This document shows, piece after piece, positions 26,170-36,809 of a stretch of DNA of 64,000 bases; the first letter of the stretch is position 1, and every line of letters begins with the position of its first letter. The notes below the pieces were generated by a model, which saw only the letters and a list, made by a program, of their open reading frames with translations, ran no database searches and was not told the DNA's origin. This stretch comes from Streptomyces sp. QL37 (GTDB taxonomy: Bacteria > Actinomycetota > Actinomycetes > Streptomycetales > Streptomycetaceae): assembly GCF_002941025.1 (NCBI RefSeq), contig NZ_PTJS01000001.1, positions 1,364,001 through 1,428,000 of the forward strand, read 5' to 3'. Position numbers and translations under genes: made by a program.

Positions 26170-27158
26170 CCCCACGCCCCACAACCCGGCCCCTCACCAC
26201 CAGCAACGCCCGACGCAAACTCGCCGCACCCACCGTCGCCATGCTCCCCCGCATCGCCGACTCCCTGTCCTTCCTCTACCTCGACATCGTCCGCATCCAC
26301 CAAGACGACACCGGAGTCTGCGCAGAAGTCACCAGCGAACAACGCGGACCCGAAACCGTCTACCTCCCCACCGCAGCCCTCAGCTGCGTCCTCCTCGGCC
26401 CTGGCACCTCCATCACCGCACGCGCACTCACCACCTTCGCCAGAAACGGCACCACCGTCATCACCACCGGATCAGGAGGCGTCCGCTGCTACTCCGCAGC
26501 CGTCCCCGAATCCCTCACCACCCTCTGGCTCGAACGCCAGACCCGCGCCTGGGCCAACGACAACCACCGCCTCGCCATCGCCCAGGCCATGTACGAACTC
26601 CGCTTCGGAGACGGCACCGCCACCGGAGGAACCAACCTCGACAAACTCCGCGGAATGGAAGGCCAACGCGTCAAAGCTCACTACCAGCTCCTGGCCCGCC
26701 AGTACAAGATCGGCCGCTTCCGCCGCGCCTACGACCCCGCCTCCTGGGACAGCCAAGACCCCGTCAACCTCGCCCTGTCCTCGGCCAACACCTGCCTCTA
26801 CGGCATCGTGCACGCCGCGATCACAGCACTCGGCTGCTCACCCGCTCTCGGCTTCGTCCACAGCGGAAACCAGCAAGCCTTCGTCTACGACATCGCAGAC
26901 CTCTACAAGGCCGAACTCACCATCCCGCTCGCCTTCTCCCTCCACGCCTCATCCAACCCCGAAGGCGAAGCCCGCCGCTCCTTCCGCCACGAGCTGCGCC
27001 TCTTCCAGCTTCTCCCCCGCATCGTCACCGACATCCAGCAGCTCCTCGACCCGAACCACACCTACGAATGCCCCGACCCCGAAGAGCAAATGGTCGACCT
27101 GTGGGACCCGGTCTCAGGCTCAGTCCCCGCCGGCGTCAACCACGGACAACAGCAGTGA
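26166..27158 (+). CDS. cas1: Adaptation integrase Cas1, type I-E
   Basis: The protein has 330 aa from GTG 26166; an ATG at 26241 is an alternative start. LPRIADSLSFLYLDIVRIHQ is the typical Cas1e opening. The metal-binding residues H232 (FVHSGNQQAF) and D242 (VYDIAD) are present. With Cas2 it inserts new spacers at the leader end. Confidence 0.97.
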   Translation: MTPRPTTRPLTTSNARRKLAAPTVAMLPRIADSLSFLYLDIVRIHQDDTGVCAEVTSEQRGPETVYLPTAALSCVLLGPGTSITARALTTFARNGTTVITTGSGGVRCYSAAVPESLTTLWLERQTRAWANDNHRLAIAQAMYELRFGDGTATGGTNLDKLRGMEGQRVKAHYQLLARQYKIGRFRRAYDPASWDSQDPVNLALSSANTCLYGIVHAAITALGCSPALGFVHSGNQQAFVYDIADLYKAELTIPLAFSLHASSNPEGEARRSFRHELRLFQLLPRIVTDIQQLLDPNHTYECPDPEEQMVDLWDPVSGSVPAGVNHGQQQ

Positions 27159-27183
27159 CCCGCCCACCGGAAAGGCACGGTCC

Positions 27184-27495
27184 ATGTCCTCGATGATCGT
27201 CATCTCGGCCACCGCCGTCCCTGACCACCTCCGCGGCGCCCTCACCCGCTGGCTCCTCGAAGTCACACCCGAGCTCTACGTCGGCACCGTCTCCGCCAAG
27301 GTCCGCGATGAACTCTGGTCAGCTGTCACCGCCTGTGCCAACGACGGCATCGCAGTCCTCGCCCACCCCGCCGACAACGAACAAGGCTTCCAACTACGAA
27401 CAGCAGGCACTCGCCGCCGAGAACCCATGGACTTTGACGGCCTCACCCTGATCGCCTTCCAGCGAGAAAGTCAAGAAATGGCAAACCTCCTCTAA
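27184..27495 (+). CDS. cas2: Adaptation protein Cas2, type I-E
   Basis: The protein has 103 aa: MIVISATAVPDHLRGALTRWL, YVGTVSAKVRDELWS and a C-terminus LIAFQRESQEMANLL, as in Cas2e. It forms the dimer that bridges two Cas1 dimers. The last 25 bases overlap the leader motif shared with array 1, and the first repeat of array 2 begins 18 bp after the stop. Confidence 0.96.
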   Translation: MSSMIVISATAVPDHLRGALTRWLLEVTPELYVGTVSAKVRDELWSAVTACANDGIAVLAHPADNEQGFQLRTAGTRRREPMDFDGLTLIAFQRESQEMANLL

Positions 27496-27513
27496 CGTGC
27501 CAGGTCAAAGAGG
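27471..27513 (+). promoter_or_regulatory. Leader end of CRISPR array 2, overlapping cas2
   Basis: TCAAGAAATGGCAAAC (27471-27486) lies 27 bp before the first repeat and matches the array 1 motif CAAAGAAACGGCAAAG at the same distance. It encodes the last cas2 codons as well, so the leader is not a separate spacer-sized region here. Confidence 0.65.
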
Positions 27514-30500
27514 GTCCTCTCCGCGCGAGCGGAGGTGAGCCGGTTTGTAATCGTGTCTGATCATGAGGGGGAGAGTCCTCTCCGCGCGAGCGGAGGTGAG
27601 CCGTCCGGCATCCCCCTCGGCAAGAACGCCACGACGTCCTCTCCGCGCGAGCGGAGGTGAGCCGCTGCTCCACTCGTCGTTCCGGTCGGAGCGGGCGTCC
27701 TCTCCGCGCGAGCGGAGGTGAGCCGGGACCGGGATCCGCAACACCCGCAAGCACGCCGTCCTCTCCGCGCGAGCGGAGGTGAGCCGGTCATCCACGGCTA
27801 CGTGCCCCTTGACCTTGAGTCCTCTCCGCGCGAGCGGAGGTGAGCCGTCCAGGCGCTCGACAAGTCACTGGCCTCGATGGTCCTCTCCGCGCGAGCGGAG
27901 GTGAGCCGCACGGGTTTGGTCATTCGTTGCCCCTGCTCCCGTCCTCTCCGCGCGAGCGGAGGTGAGCCGCACCAAGGTCGCGGCACCGCTGATGGTCCAC
28001 GGTCCTCTCCGCGCGAGCGGAGGTGAGCCGTTCCCGGTACTCGACATAGGGAGGCCCGCGGAGTCCTCTCCGCGCGAGCGGAGGTGAGCCGGTGAAGGGC
28101 GGTCAGGGGCAGGGTCAGCAGGCGTCCTCTCCGCGCGAGCGGAGGTGAGCCGCCCCAACACCGAACCTGCCGCCCGGCACCGGCGTCCTCTCCGCGCGAG
28201 CGGAGGTGAGCCGCGACGACGTCGTGGCAGGCAGCAGGGTCACCAGTCCTCTCCGCGCGAGCGGAGGTGAGCCGGCTGATCCGGCGGCGCTGGGCGCGGT
28301 TCAGCTGTCCTCTCCGCGCGAGCGGAGGTGAGCCGGTTCCGCTTCCCGACGGAACTGACGTGCGGGTGTCCTCTCCGCGCGAGCGGAGGTGAGCCGGACG
28401 CTGCTGACGCCGAATCACCCACCATGCGGTCCTCTCCGCGCGAGCGGAGGTGAGCCGGTGGAAACGGCGTGGCTGGGTCATGAGGGGTCGTCCTCTCCGC
28501 GCGAGCGGAGGTGAGCCGTCCTGGCGCGTGTGGGAACGGTTCTGCGCCGCGTCCTCTCCGCGCGAGCGGAGGTGAGCCGAACAACAAGCCGAAGACGAAG
28601 GACCCGGTTGCGTCCTCTCCGCGCGAGCGGAGGTGAGCCGATGAGCGTCACGACGCGGGACCCGGGGGCGGCGTCCTCTCCGCGCGAGCGGAGGTGAGCC
28701 GGAGCGAGGCGCATCGGGCGCCGCGATGGCGTAGTCCTCTCCGCGCGAGCGGAGGTGAGCCGTGATGACTCATGAACCCCACCCTGGCTCCGTCGTCCTC
28801 TCCGCGCGAGCGGAGGTGAGCCGTTCTCCCTGACCGGCGAGAACAACCTCACCCTGTCCTCTCCGCGCGAGCGGAGGTGAGCCGGAACTCCTTGCCGCCC
28901 ACCCCCCGACCGAAAGGTCCTCTCCGCGCGAGCGGAGGTGAGCCGGCCATGTTCGGGCTGATGACCGGGGACGCGGCGTCCTCTCCGCGCGAGCGGAGGT
29001 GAGCCGTACGCGGCGGAGTGGACCGCCGGGGCGCGCGAGTCCTCTCCGCGCGAGCGGAGGTGAGCCGTACGCGGGCCAGGGGTTCGGGGTCGGCCTCATG
29101 TCCTCTCCGCGCGAGCGGAGGTGAGCCGCGATCTGAGAGAGCCCGCCGCCGCCTCCACCTGTCCTCTCCGCGCGAGCGGAGGTGAGCCGGAACTGAACGA
29201 AGCGATTGAAAGAGTCGTGGGGTCCTCTCCGCGCGAGCGGAGGTGAGCCGGCCCACCGGGCACCCCTCCCTCGCAGCCAGCCGTCCTCTCCGCGCGAGCG
29301 GAGGTGAGCCGAAGATCGGCGAGATCGGCGACGCTTCCAAGGCGTCCTCTCCGCGCGAGCGGAGGTGAGCCGTCGCCGTGGACGAAGGGATTCGACCCGG
29401 CGAAGTCCTCTCCGCGCGAGCGGAGGTGAGCCGGTACGTGAGGCGAAGGAGCAGGCGCGGGTCGCGTCCTCTCCGCGCGAGCGGAGGTGAGCCGCGAGAA
29501 CGACGTCCGCGTCCTCACCGGCATCGGTCCTCTCCGCGCGAGCGGAGGTGAGCCGCTGGAGCCGCGCCTTCTCGCCCAGAACCCGACGTCCTCTCCGCGC
29601 GAGCGGAGGTGAGCCGCCGAGACGCTCCTCAACACCGCCCTGGCTGTGGTCCTCTCCGCGCGAGCGGAGGTGAGCCGGAGCTCTCCTACGCCGACGGCAG
29701 CGTCACCGAGTCCTCTCCGCGCGAGCGGAGGTGAGCCGAAGGGCGACACCCTCACCACCCTCGCCACCCGGTCCTCTCCGCGCGAGCGGAGGTGAGCCGT
29801 TGGCGCCCAAGTACGTGCCCACGGCTGAGGCGTCCTCTCCGCGCGAGCGGAGGTGAGCCGTCCAGCGGCCAGACCCGCCTGTAACGCACAACGTCCTCTC
29901 CGCGCGAGCGGAGGTGAGCCGCAGCGCGCCGCAGCCGGTGGGCGTCTCGCGATGTCCTCTCCGCGCGAGCGGAGGTGAGCCGGCGGCCGGGGTGTGAACG
30001 GCCACGTTCGCCCGGTCCTCTCCGCGCGAGCGGAGGTGAGCCGAAGAAGGACGCCGCGCTCCTTACCCCGGCCGGGTCCTCTCCGCGCGAGCGGAGGTGA
30101 GCCGTCGCCGCGAACACCGCGGCAATCACCACGCTCGTCCTCTCCGCGCGAGCGGAGGTGAGCCGTCGAACCCGTCATCGGCTGCGGCAAGCTCGGCGTC
30201 CTCTCCGCGCGAGCGGAGGTGAGCCGCCTTCCTCGTCGCGCCACCGTTCCATCTCCTCGTCCTCTCCGCGCGAGCGGAGGTGAGCCGAGATCCGGGTCAA
30301 GGTCAGCCTGAAGAAACCGGTCCTCTCCGCGCGAGCGGAGGTGAGCCGTGCCGGCGCTTCGGGTCCCGGTACGGCGGACGGTCCTCTCCGCGCGAGCGGA
30401 GGTGAGCCGGTCTACGCCCAGCTGGAGGCGAGCCGGTGATGGTCCTCTCCGCGCGAGCGGAGGTGAGCCGTCCTCCGGTGTTCTGGGCTCCTTGCTACAT

Positions 30501-33500
30501 CTGTCCTCTCCGCGCGAGCGGAGGTGAGCCGCCGCCTCAGCCCCCTCGGGTCCGGCCGGCACCGTCCTCTCCGCGCGAGCGGAGGTGAGCCGGCCGTAGC
30601 GCTCCAGCGCGGCCTGGGTGAGTAGTCCTCTCCGCGCGAGCGGAGGTGAGCCGTCCGGAGGCTGCGGGTGGTGGAAGGGCCTGGTGTCCTCTCCGCGCGA
30701 GCGGAGGTGAGCCGCCCTTCGTCCACGGCGACTTCGCCCGGCCGAGGTCCTCTCCGCGCGAGCGGAGGTGAGCCGGCGGGCATACGGTCCCCGCCCGCCG
30801 GGCTGCTGTCCTCTCCGCGCGAGCGGAGGTGAGCCGTCCTCGCAGCCCTCCGTGACGAAGCCGACCCCGTCCTCTCCGCGCGAGCGGAGGTTAGCCGTTC
30901 CTGCGCCCGGATTTCGCTGACCTGCGCCTGTCCTCTCCGCGCGAGCGGAGGTGAGCCGAGGAGCAGATCCTCACCGTCGGCTGCATCGACGTCCTCTCCG
31001 CGCGAGCGGAGGTGAGCCGCTCACATGCGATTCAGCAGCGCGCAGGGGTGTGTCCTCTCCGCGCGAGCGGAGGTGAGCCGTCCCGGCGGCCGATCCGAAG
31101 GGAACCGCGCATGTCCTCTCCGCGCGAGCGGAGGTGAGCCGGAGATGGAGAAACGTGTCCGACCGCTACCGCTGTCCTCTCCGCGCGAGCGGAGGTGAGC
31201 CGCTCCAGCAGGCATGCGGCCGACCCTGGGTCATGTCCTCTCCGCGCGAGCGGAGGTGAGCCGCCGCGCAAGGAAATCCGGGACCTCCTCGCCCGGTCCT
31301 CTCCGCGCGAGCGGAGGTGAGCCGATCGGCAGCCGGATCGGGGAGGTCCTCGACCAGTCCTCTCCGCGCGAGCGGAGGTGAGCCGCTGTAGGTCCGGTTG
31401 ATGGCGGGCAGCGGGAGGTCCTCTCCGCGCGAGCGGAGGTGAGCCGCCCGGCGACTTCATTCCCGAGTGGGACCAGGAGTCCTCTCCGCGCGAGCGGAGG
31501 TGAGCCGGCGATGCTGGTGCTCGGCAGCAACGGCCGGCCGTCCTCTCCGCGCGAGCGGAGGTGAGCCGTTCCAGTTCCGGAAGAACAAGCAGGGGCAGCC
31601 GTCCTCTCCGCGCGAGCGGAGGTGAGCCGGTTTGTAATCGTGTCTGATCGCGAGGAGGAGAGTCCTCTCCGCGCGAGCGGAGTGAGCCACCTGGAAGACG
31701 CCGAACTCGCGCTCGCGGTACGTCCTCTCCGCGCGAGCGGAGGTGAGCCGGCCTCGGGCACGGTCGACGGGAACGACATCTCGTCCTCTCCGCGCGAGCG
31801 GAGGTGAGCCGAGGATGGCGGGGGCCGACCCGCGGCGCGCGTAGTCCTCTCCGCGCGAGCGGAGGTGAGCCGAGGTCCGGCGTGATCTTCAGCGAGGAAG
31901 AGGCGTCCTCTCCGCGCGAGCGGAGGTGAGCCGAGTTCGCCGGTCTGGCCGCTGAACTCCGGGCTGTCCTCTCCGCGCGAGCGGAGGTGAGCCGTCGAGG
32001 TTGGGGTCGTGCATGCCGACGATCGCGTCCTCTCCGCGCGAGCGGAGGTGAGCCGCCGCAGAGGCCACCGGGGTGCCGAAGACCGTCGTCCTCTCCGCGC
32101 GAGCGGAGGTGAGCCGCCGGAGGGCCCCGAGGGCGACGGCTGGCAGGTGTCCTCTCCGCGCGAGCGGAGGTGAGCCAGGGTCGCGATGAGGAGTGCGGCG
32201 ACCCCGAGGGTCCTCTCCGCGCGAGCGGAGGTGAGCCGTTCGGAATGGGCCTCAACTGGGAGTCCTCTCCGTCCTCTCCGCGCGAGCGGAGGTGAGCCGC
32301 GTCGCCTCGATCGTGGCCAGCGACTGAATGGGTCCTCTCCGCGCGAGCGGAGGTGAGCCGATGGCGCGCGAGGAGCTGCGACGCCAGCAGGAGTCCTCTC
32401 CGCGCGAGCGGAGGTGAGCCGTCCTGGAACGCTTTGGGGTCGGACAGCCACATGTCCTCTCCGCGCGAGCGGAGGTGAGCCGGACTCCCGCTTGGTCGCC
32501 ATGGTCAACCGGGAGTCCTCTCCGCGCGAGCGGAGGTGAGCCGCCCATGGTCCGCTGCCAGCGCGTCTTCGTCGGGTCCTCTCCGCGCGAGCGGAGGTGA
32601 GCCGTCAGGCGTAAGGCGACCAGCGCCCCCGCGGTAGTCCTCTCCGCGCGAGCGGAGGTGAGCCGGTCGGCCCGGACGGCGGGTCAGGCTGGCTTCCGTC
32701 CTCTCCGCGCGAGCGGAGGTGAGCCGGTGAGCGGTCGGGTGAGGAGGAGGACCGGCTGGTCCTCTCCGCGCGAGCGGAGGTGAGCCGCTGCTGGCCGGTG
32801 TCACGTGGACGGCTGGTCTGTCCTCTCCGCGCGAGCGGAGGTGAGCCGACATGGCAGCCCGAGGACCAGGGCGGACCGCCGTCCTCTCCGCGCGAGCGGA
32901 GGTGAGCCGTGGTCCGCCGAGCCTGACGACGAGCCGCGGCCGTCCTCTCCGCGCGAGCGGAGGTGAGCCGTGTCCGCTCCGCCGTCGACCCGATCAGCTC
33001 CGGTCCTCTCCGCGCGAGCGGAGGTGAGCCGAACGCCGAGGCCCTGCAGCGGGTCGTCGACGTGTCCTCTCCGCGCGAGCGGAGGTGAGCCGCGGAGACC
33101 GACGCGGCCGTGTCCCTCGTCGGTGTCCTCTCCGCGCGAGCGGAGGTGAGCCGTATGTACCTGTCCTTCTGAGAGAAGTGGGACAGTCCTCTCCGCGCGA
33201 GCGGAGGTGAGCCGCAGTTCTCGTTCGCCTACGAGGTGGGCGAGGGGTCCTCTCCGCGCGAGCGGAGGTGAGCCGCCGTCCTTCGTGATCTCTTCAATGA
33301 AGGGGCCGTCCTCTCCGCGCGAGCGGAGGTGAGCCGGATGAGAGGGGCGATCGGGCACCTGTGCGGATGTCCTCTCCGCGCGAGCGGAGGTGAGCCAGTC
33401 GATTAGCTCCCTGCCCTTCTCGCCGACTATGTCCTCTCCGCGCCAGCGGAGGTGAGCCGCCACAGCGCACCGGCGTTCGCGGCGACGATCGGTCCTCTCC

Positions 33501-35293
33501 GCGCGAGCGGAGGTGAGCCGGATGAGAGGGGCGAGGTCGTGGGCGCCGCTGGATGGTCCTCTCCGCGCGAGCGGAGGTGAGCCGCTTCTGATGACCCGGA
33601 CCGGCTGCCGTCAGGTGTCCTCTCCGCGCGAGCGGAGGTGAGCCGGTCATCCGCGACGACATGCAAGAGGAGCTGAAGTCCTCTCCGCGCGAGCGGAGGT
33701 GAGCCGGAGACGTTGCGGCACGGCACGATCGCGCTCGCGTCCTCTCCGCGCGAGCGGAGGTGAGCCGGTGCGGCGCCAGTCCACCAGCACGGACACCGGG
33801 TCCTCTCCGCGCGAGCGGAGGTGAGCCGTTCACGTTCACGCTGTACTTCCTCCCTCCGCTGTCCTCTCCGCGCGAGCGGAGGTGAGCCGTATAGGACACG
33901 AGGGCAGGCCCAGACACCCCGGTCCTCTCCGCGCGAGCGGAGGTGAGCCGTAGGGGCGTGCCTTCCGGTAATCGACGGCCTTGTCCTCTCCGCGCGAGCG
34001 GAGGTGAGCCGACGCCGGGGTGGAACGTGGTGCCGTAGCTGTCGTCCTCTCCGCGCGAGCGGAGGTGAGCCGATCCTCGAAGCCCGCCTCTCCCAGGCGC
34101 AGACGTCCTCTCCGCGCGAGCGGAGGTGAGCCGGCAGTCGACCACCCACCCGCTCTCGGCGGCCGGTCCTCTCCGCGCGAGCGGAGGTGAGCCGCGTGGC
34201 GGCTCCACTCAGGCGGGCACGGACCTGTCCTCTCCGCGCGAGCGGAGGTGAGCCGGTGGTGGAGCAGCAGACGTACGGCGACGGCAAGTCCTCTCCGCGC
34301 GAGCGGAGGTGAGCCGCAGTACGAACAGATCGGCAACGCCGTGCCGGCGTCCTCTCCGCGCGAGCGGAGGTGAGCCGCCAGCGTCGGCATACGGCACCAC
34401 CGTCCCGGCGTCCTCTCCGCGCGAGCGGAGGTGAGCCGGTCGTGTCGGCCGATACCGGGCTCACGATCCAGTCCTCTCCGCGCGAGCGGAGGTGAGCCGG
34501 GCGGCGGCCAGTGATCGCCGCCCGCCTGCGGGTCCTCTCCGCGCGAGCGGAGGTGAGCCGAAGGTCACCGGCCAGGACAAGCCCACGACCGCGTCCTCTC
34601 CGCGCGAGCGGAGGTGAGCCGGGTCGAGTACCGGCCTGGCACAGGTAGGACACGTCCTCTCCGCGCGAGCGGAGGTGAGCCGCGGTCGCCCGCATCCAGG
34701 CGGAACCGCAGGCAGTCCTCTCCGCGCGAGCGGAGGTGAGCCGCAGTCGGCCAGTGGCGCTGACGTGCATCAGTCGTCCTCTCCGCGCGAGCGGAGGTGA
34801 GCCGTACCGTGTGCAGCAGTTGCTGAAGACAGACAGGTCCTCTCCGCGCGAGCGGAGGTGAGCCGCGCCAGGCCGTCGCCGACCGCCTGGAGGAGATGTC
34901 CCTCTCCGCGCGAGCGGAGGTGAGCCGACGGATGAGGCGGCGGCGCAGGCCCGGGAGTCGTCCTCTCCGCGCGAGCGGAGGTGAGCCGGATCTCGCCTGC
35001 TACTGCCCGCTTCCCGAGCCGTCCTCTCCGCGCGAGCGGAGGTGAGCCGCGTGGTGGAGCGCACCCGAATCCGCTCCATCGGTCCTCTCCGCGCGAGCGG
35101 AGGTGAGCCGTCCATGTCGGCGGGGGCGAGAGTCACCGTGGCGTCCTCTCCGCGCGAGCGGAGGTGAGCCGCATGAGGGCATCTGCCGCGAGCAGCAGCA
35201 TCGGTCCTCTCCGAGCGAGCGGAGGTGAGCCGCTGCCGTCGGTGCGCAGGAGAAGGGCATGGAGGTCCTCTCCGCGCGAGCGGAGGTGAGCCG
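27514..35293 (+). CRISPR. Type I-E CRISPR array 2 (about 128 repeats, 127 spacers)
   Basis: Repeats of 29 nt (start GTCCTCTCCGCG, end GGAGGTGAGCCG) recur every 61 bp, with spacers almost all 32 nt. Stepping from 27514 to 35265 and allowing for five extra bases gives 128 repeats. Repeats in the first half are uniform. Variants occur only from 30869 onward: 30869, 31662 (28 nt), 32149, 33369, 33431, one insertion near 34899, and 35204. This shows that the leader is at the cas2 side and the far end is older. The array stops 10-12 bases into a spacer where the IS begins. All long ORFs across it, in either strand, are artefacts of the repeat. Confidence 0.98.
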
Positions 35294-35351
35294 GACAACG
35301 TGCTAGGCCGTGTATCGAAAGTGGATCTTGAGCAATGAATGATCGCGGTTC

Positions 35352-36227
35352 ATGGCGCGGGGAGATCTCACGGACGAACAGTGGGCAATGTTGGGGCCGT
35401 TGTTGCCAAAGGGGACGAAGGCGGGACGGCCGCCCGTCTGGCCCCGACGACAACTGATCAACGGCATACGGTTCCGGGTCCGTACTGGTGTTCCGTGGCG
35501 GGACATACCCATCGAGTACGGGCCGTGGGGCCGGATCTACGACCTGTTCCGCCGATGGCAGCGGAACGGCACCTGGCACCAAGTCCTCACCCAGCTCCAG
35601 TCCCTGGCCGACGCGAAGGGTGAGATCGTGTGGGACCTGAGCGTCGACTCCACCGTGTGCCGCGCCCATCAGCATGCGGCCGGGGCCAGGAATCAGGGCG
35701 ACCTGCAGAAGGAACCGCCGGGCGGTAACTTCACCGAACCCCGTGATCATGGACTGGGACGCTCACGCGGCGGGTTCACCACCAAGCTGCACCTGGCCGT
35801 CGAGCAGGGGCAGAAGCCCATGTCGATCGTGGTGACGGCTGGGCAGCGAGGGGACTCGCCGCAGTTCGAGCCCGTCCTGGACAAGGTCCGCGTGCCACGC
35901 CTCGGCCCCGGCCGGCCGCGCACCCGACCCAATCGAGTGCGCGCCGACAAGGCGTACGCCTCCCGGAAGAACCGCGCCTACCTGCGACGGCGCGGGATCC
36001 GCTGCACCATCCCAGACAAGGCCGACCAGTCCCGCAACCGCAAGAAGCGCGGCTCCCGCGGCGGCCGGCCACCGAAGTTCGACCCGGTCGACTACCGTGA
36101 GCGCCACGCTGTCGAATGCGGCATCAATCGCCTCAAGAGGCACCGGGCCGTGGCCACGAGGTACGACAAGCTGGCTGTGCGCTACGAGGCGACCGTACTG
36201 GTGGCTGCGATCAACGAGTGGCTGTGA
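35352..36227 (+). CDS. IS5-family DDE transposase
   Basis: The protein has 291 aa and appears complete. The N-terminal DUF4096-type head reads [15 protein letters not shown] and [14 protein letters not shown]. Catalytic positions are visible: DSTV (first Asp), RADKAY (second Asp) and [14 protein letters not shown] (Glu with the YREK-like helix). It lies 46 bp inside the left inverted repeat. It would cut and rejoin at TA targets. Confidence 0.93.
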   Translation: MARGDLTDEQWAMLGPLLPKGTKAGRPPVWPRRQLINGIRFRVRTGVPWRDIPIEYGPWGRIYDLFRRWQRNGTWHQVLTQLQSLADAKGEIVWDLSVDSTVCRAHQHAAGARNQGDLQKEPPGGNFTEPRDHGLGRSRGGFTTKLHLAVEQGQKPMSIVVTAGQRGDSPQFEPVLDKVRVPRLGPGRPRTRPNRVRADKAYASRKNRAYLRRRGIRCTIPDKADQSRNRKKRGSRGGRPPKFDPVDYRERHAVECGINRLKRHRAVATRYDKLAVRYEATVLVAAINEWL

Positions 36228-36244
36228 CCTAACGGCGTTAGGTC
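36226..36244. terminator. Bidirectional hairpin between convergent genes in the IS
   Basis: GACCTAAC-GGC-GTTAGGTC is a perfect 8-bp palindrome that overlaps the transposase stop (36225-36227) and the stop of the passenger gene (36238-36240). Confidence 0.65.
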
Positions 36245-36702
36245 AGACTGCGGCGTGCCAGGGCGAGAAACTCCGCTTTGACCGGCTCCAGGCGCTCGGC
36301 CAGGTTCCCCTCGTCACGCTCCTGCCAGACCGCTTGATTCAGGGCGCGGGCGTAGGCGGTCGTCGGTGTGTGAAGGCCAGGGGCGCACAGCAACTCGATG
36401 CTCTTCTCGGCTATTCGAAGACCGTCCATCGCCGGTCTGGCCGTCACATACCAGTCATCGCCGACCTCCCATCGGGGCGGCCTCGCATGCGCCACGCCCT
36501 CAGCCTCCAGCGCGCACCGGATGAACTCCAGCACGGTCCTGATCTGCTCAGCACGTCGCTCCTCCACTCGCGCCGCAGCCCGCCTTTGCCCGTCAGCCCG
36601 GTCAGCTGCCCGCTGCGTGGTGCGCTGGGTCAGGTACGTCAACGCACCACCTACAGCCACACCGACTATCGAAATCACTGGGGTCCACAGGTCTCCTGCC
36701 AC
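36238..36702 (-). CDS. Passenger protein within the IS, one predicted N-terminal membrane helix
   Basis: The protein has 154 aa from GTG 36702. It begins with a hydrophobic helix (WTPVISIVGVAVGGALTYLT) followed by an Arg/Gln/Glu-rich stretch (QRAADRADGQRRAAARVEER) that may be coiled coil, then a soluble C-terminus. Similar short proteins are common in Streptomyces mobile DNA, but their function is unknown. It lies inside the inverted repeats in opposite orientation to the transposase. From 36703 to the right end nothing else is seen. Confidence 0.6.
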   Translation of the reverse strand: MAGDLWTPVISIVGVAVGGALTYLTQRTTQRAADRADGQRRAAARVEERRAEQIRTVLEFIRCALEAEGVAHARPPRWEVGDDWYVTARPAMDGLRIAEKSIELLCAPGLHTPTTAYARALNQAVWQERDEGNLAERLEPVKAEFLALARRSLT

Positions 36703-36809
36703 AGCCGACTACTACCAGTGCCTGCCCATCGACCGCTGCCGATTTTGCGAGAAGGCTTGTACCCAGATTCCAAGCCGCTCCAAGACCCACTTCCGATACA
36801 CGCCCTAAA

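Larger units (their letters stand above)
35306..36805 (+). mobile_element. IS5-type insertion sequence (IS427-like group), 1,500 bp, TA target
   Basis: The left end GGCCGTGTATCGAAAGTGG and the right end (minus strand) GGGCGTGTATCGGAAGTGG continue to match through a further CTTG block, about 25 bp with three mismatches and then one gap. TA flanks both sides (35304-35305 and 36806-36807), as for IS427-group elements. It holds a full DDE transposase and an oppositely directed passenger ORF, with a bidirectional hairpin between them. It interrupts CRISPR array 2 on the left, but on the right it touches a radical-SAM fragment rather than more array. An IS-linked deletion therefore seems to have removed the array's old end. 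Confidence 0.85.

Noticed and set aside
27443..35300. Many long minus-strand ORFs with repeated SPPLARRG and AHLRSRGED peptides
   Set aside because: They are translations of the 61-bp CRISPR period in different frames, not proteins.
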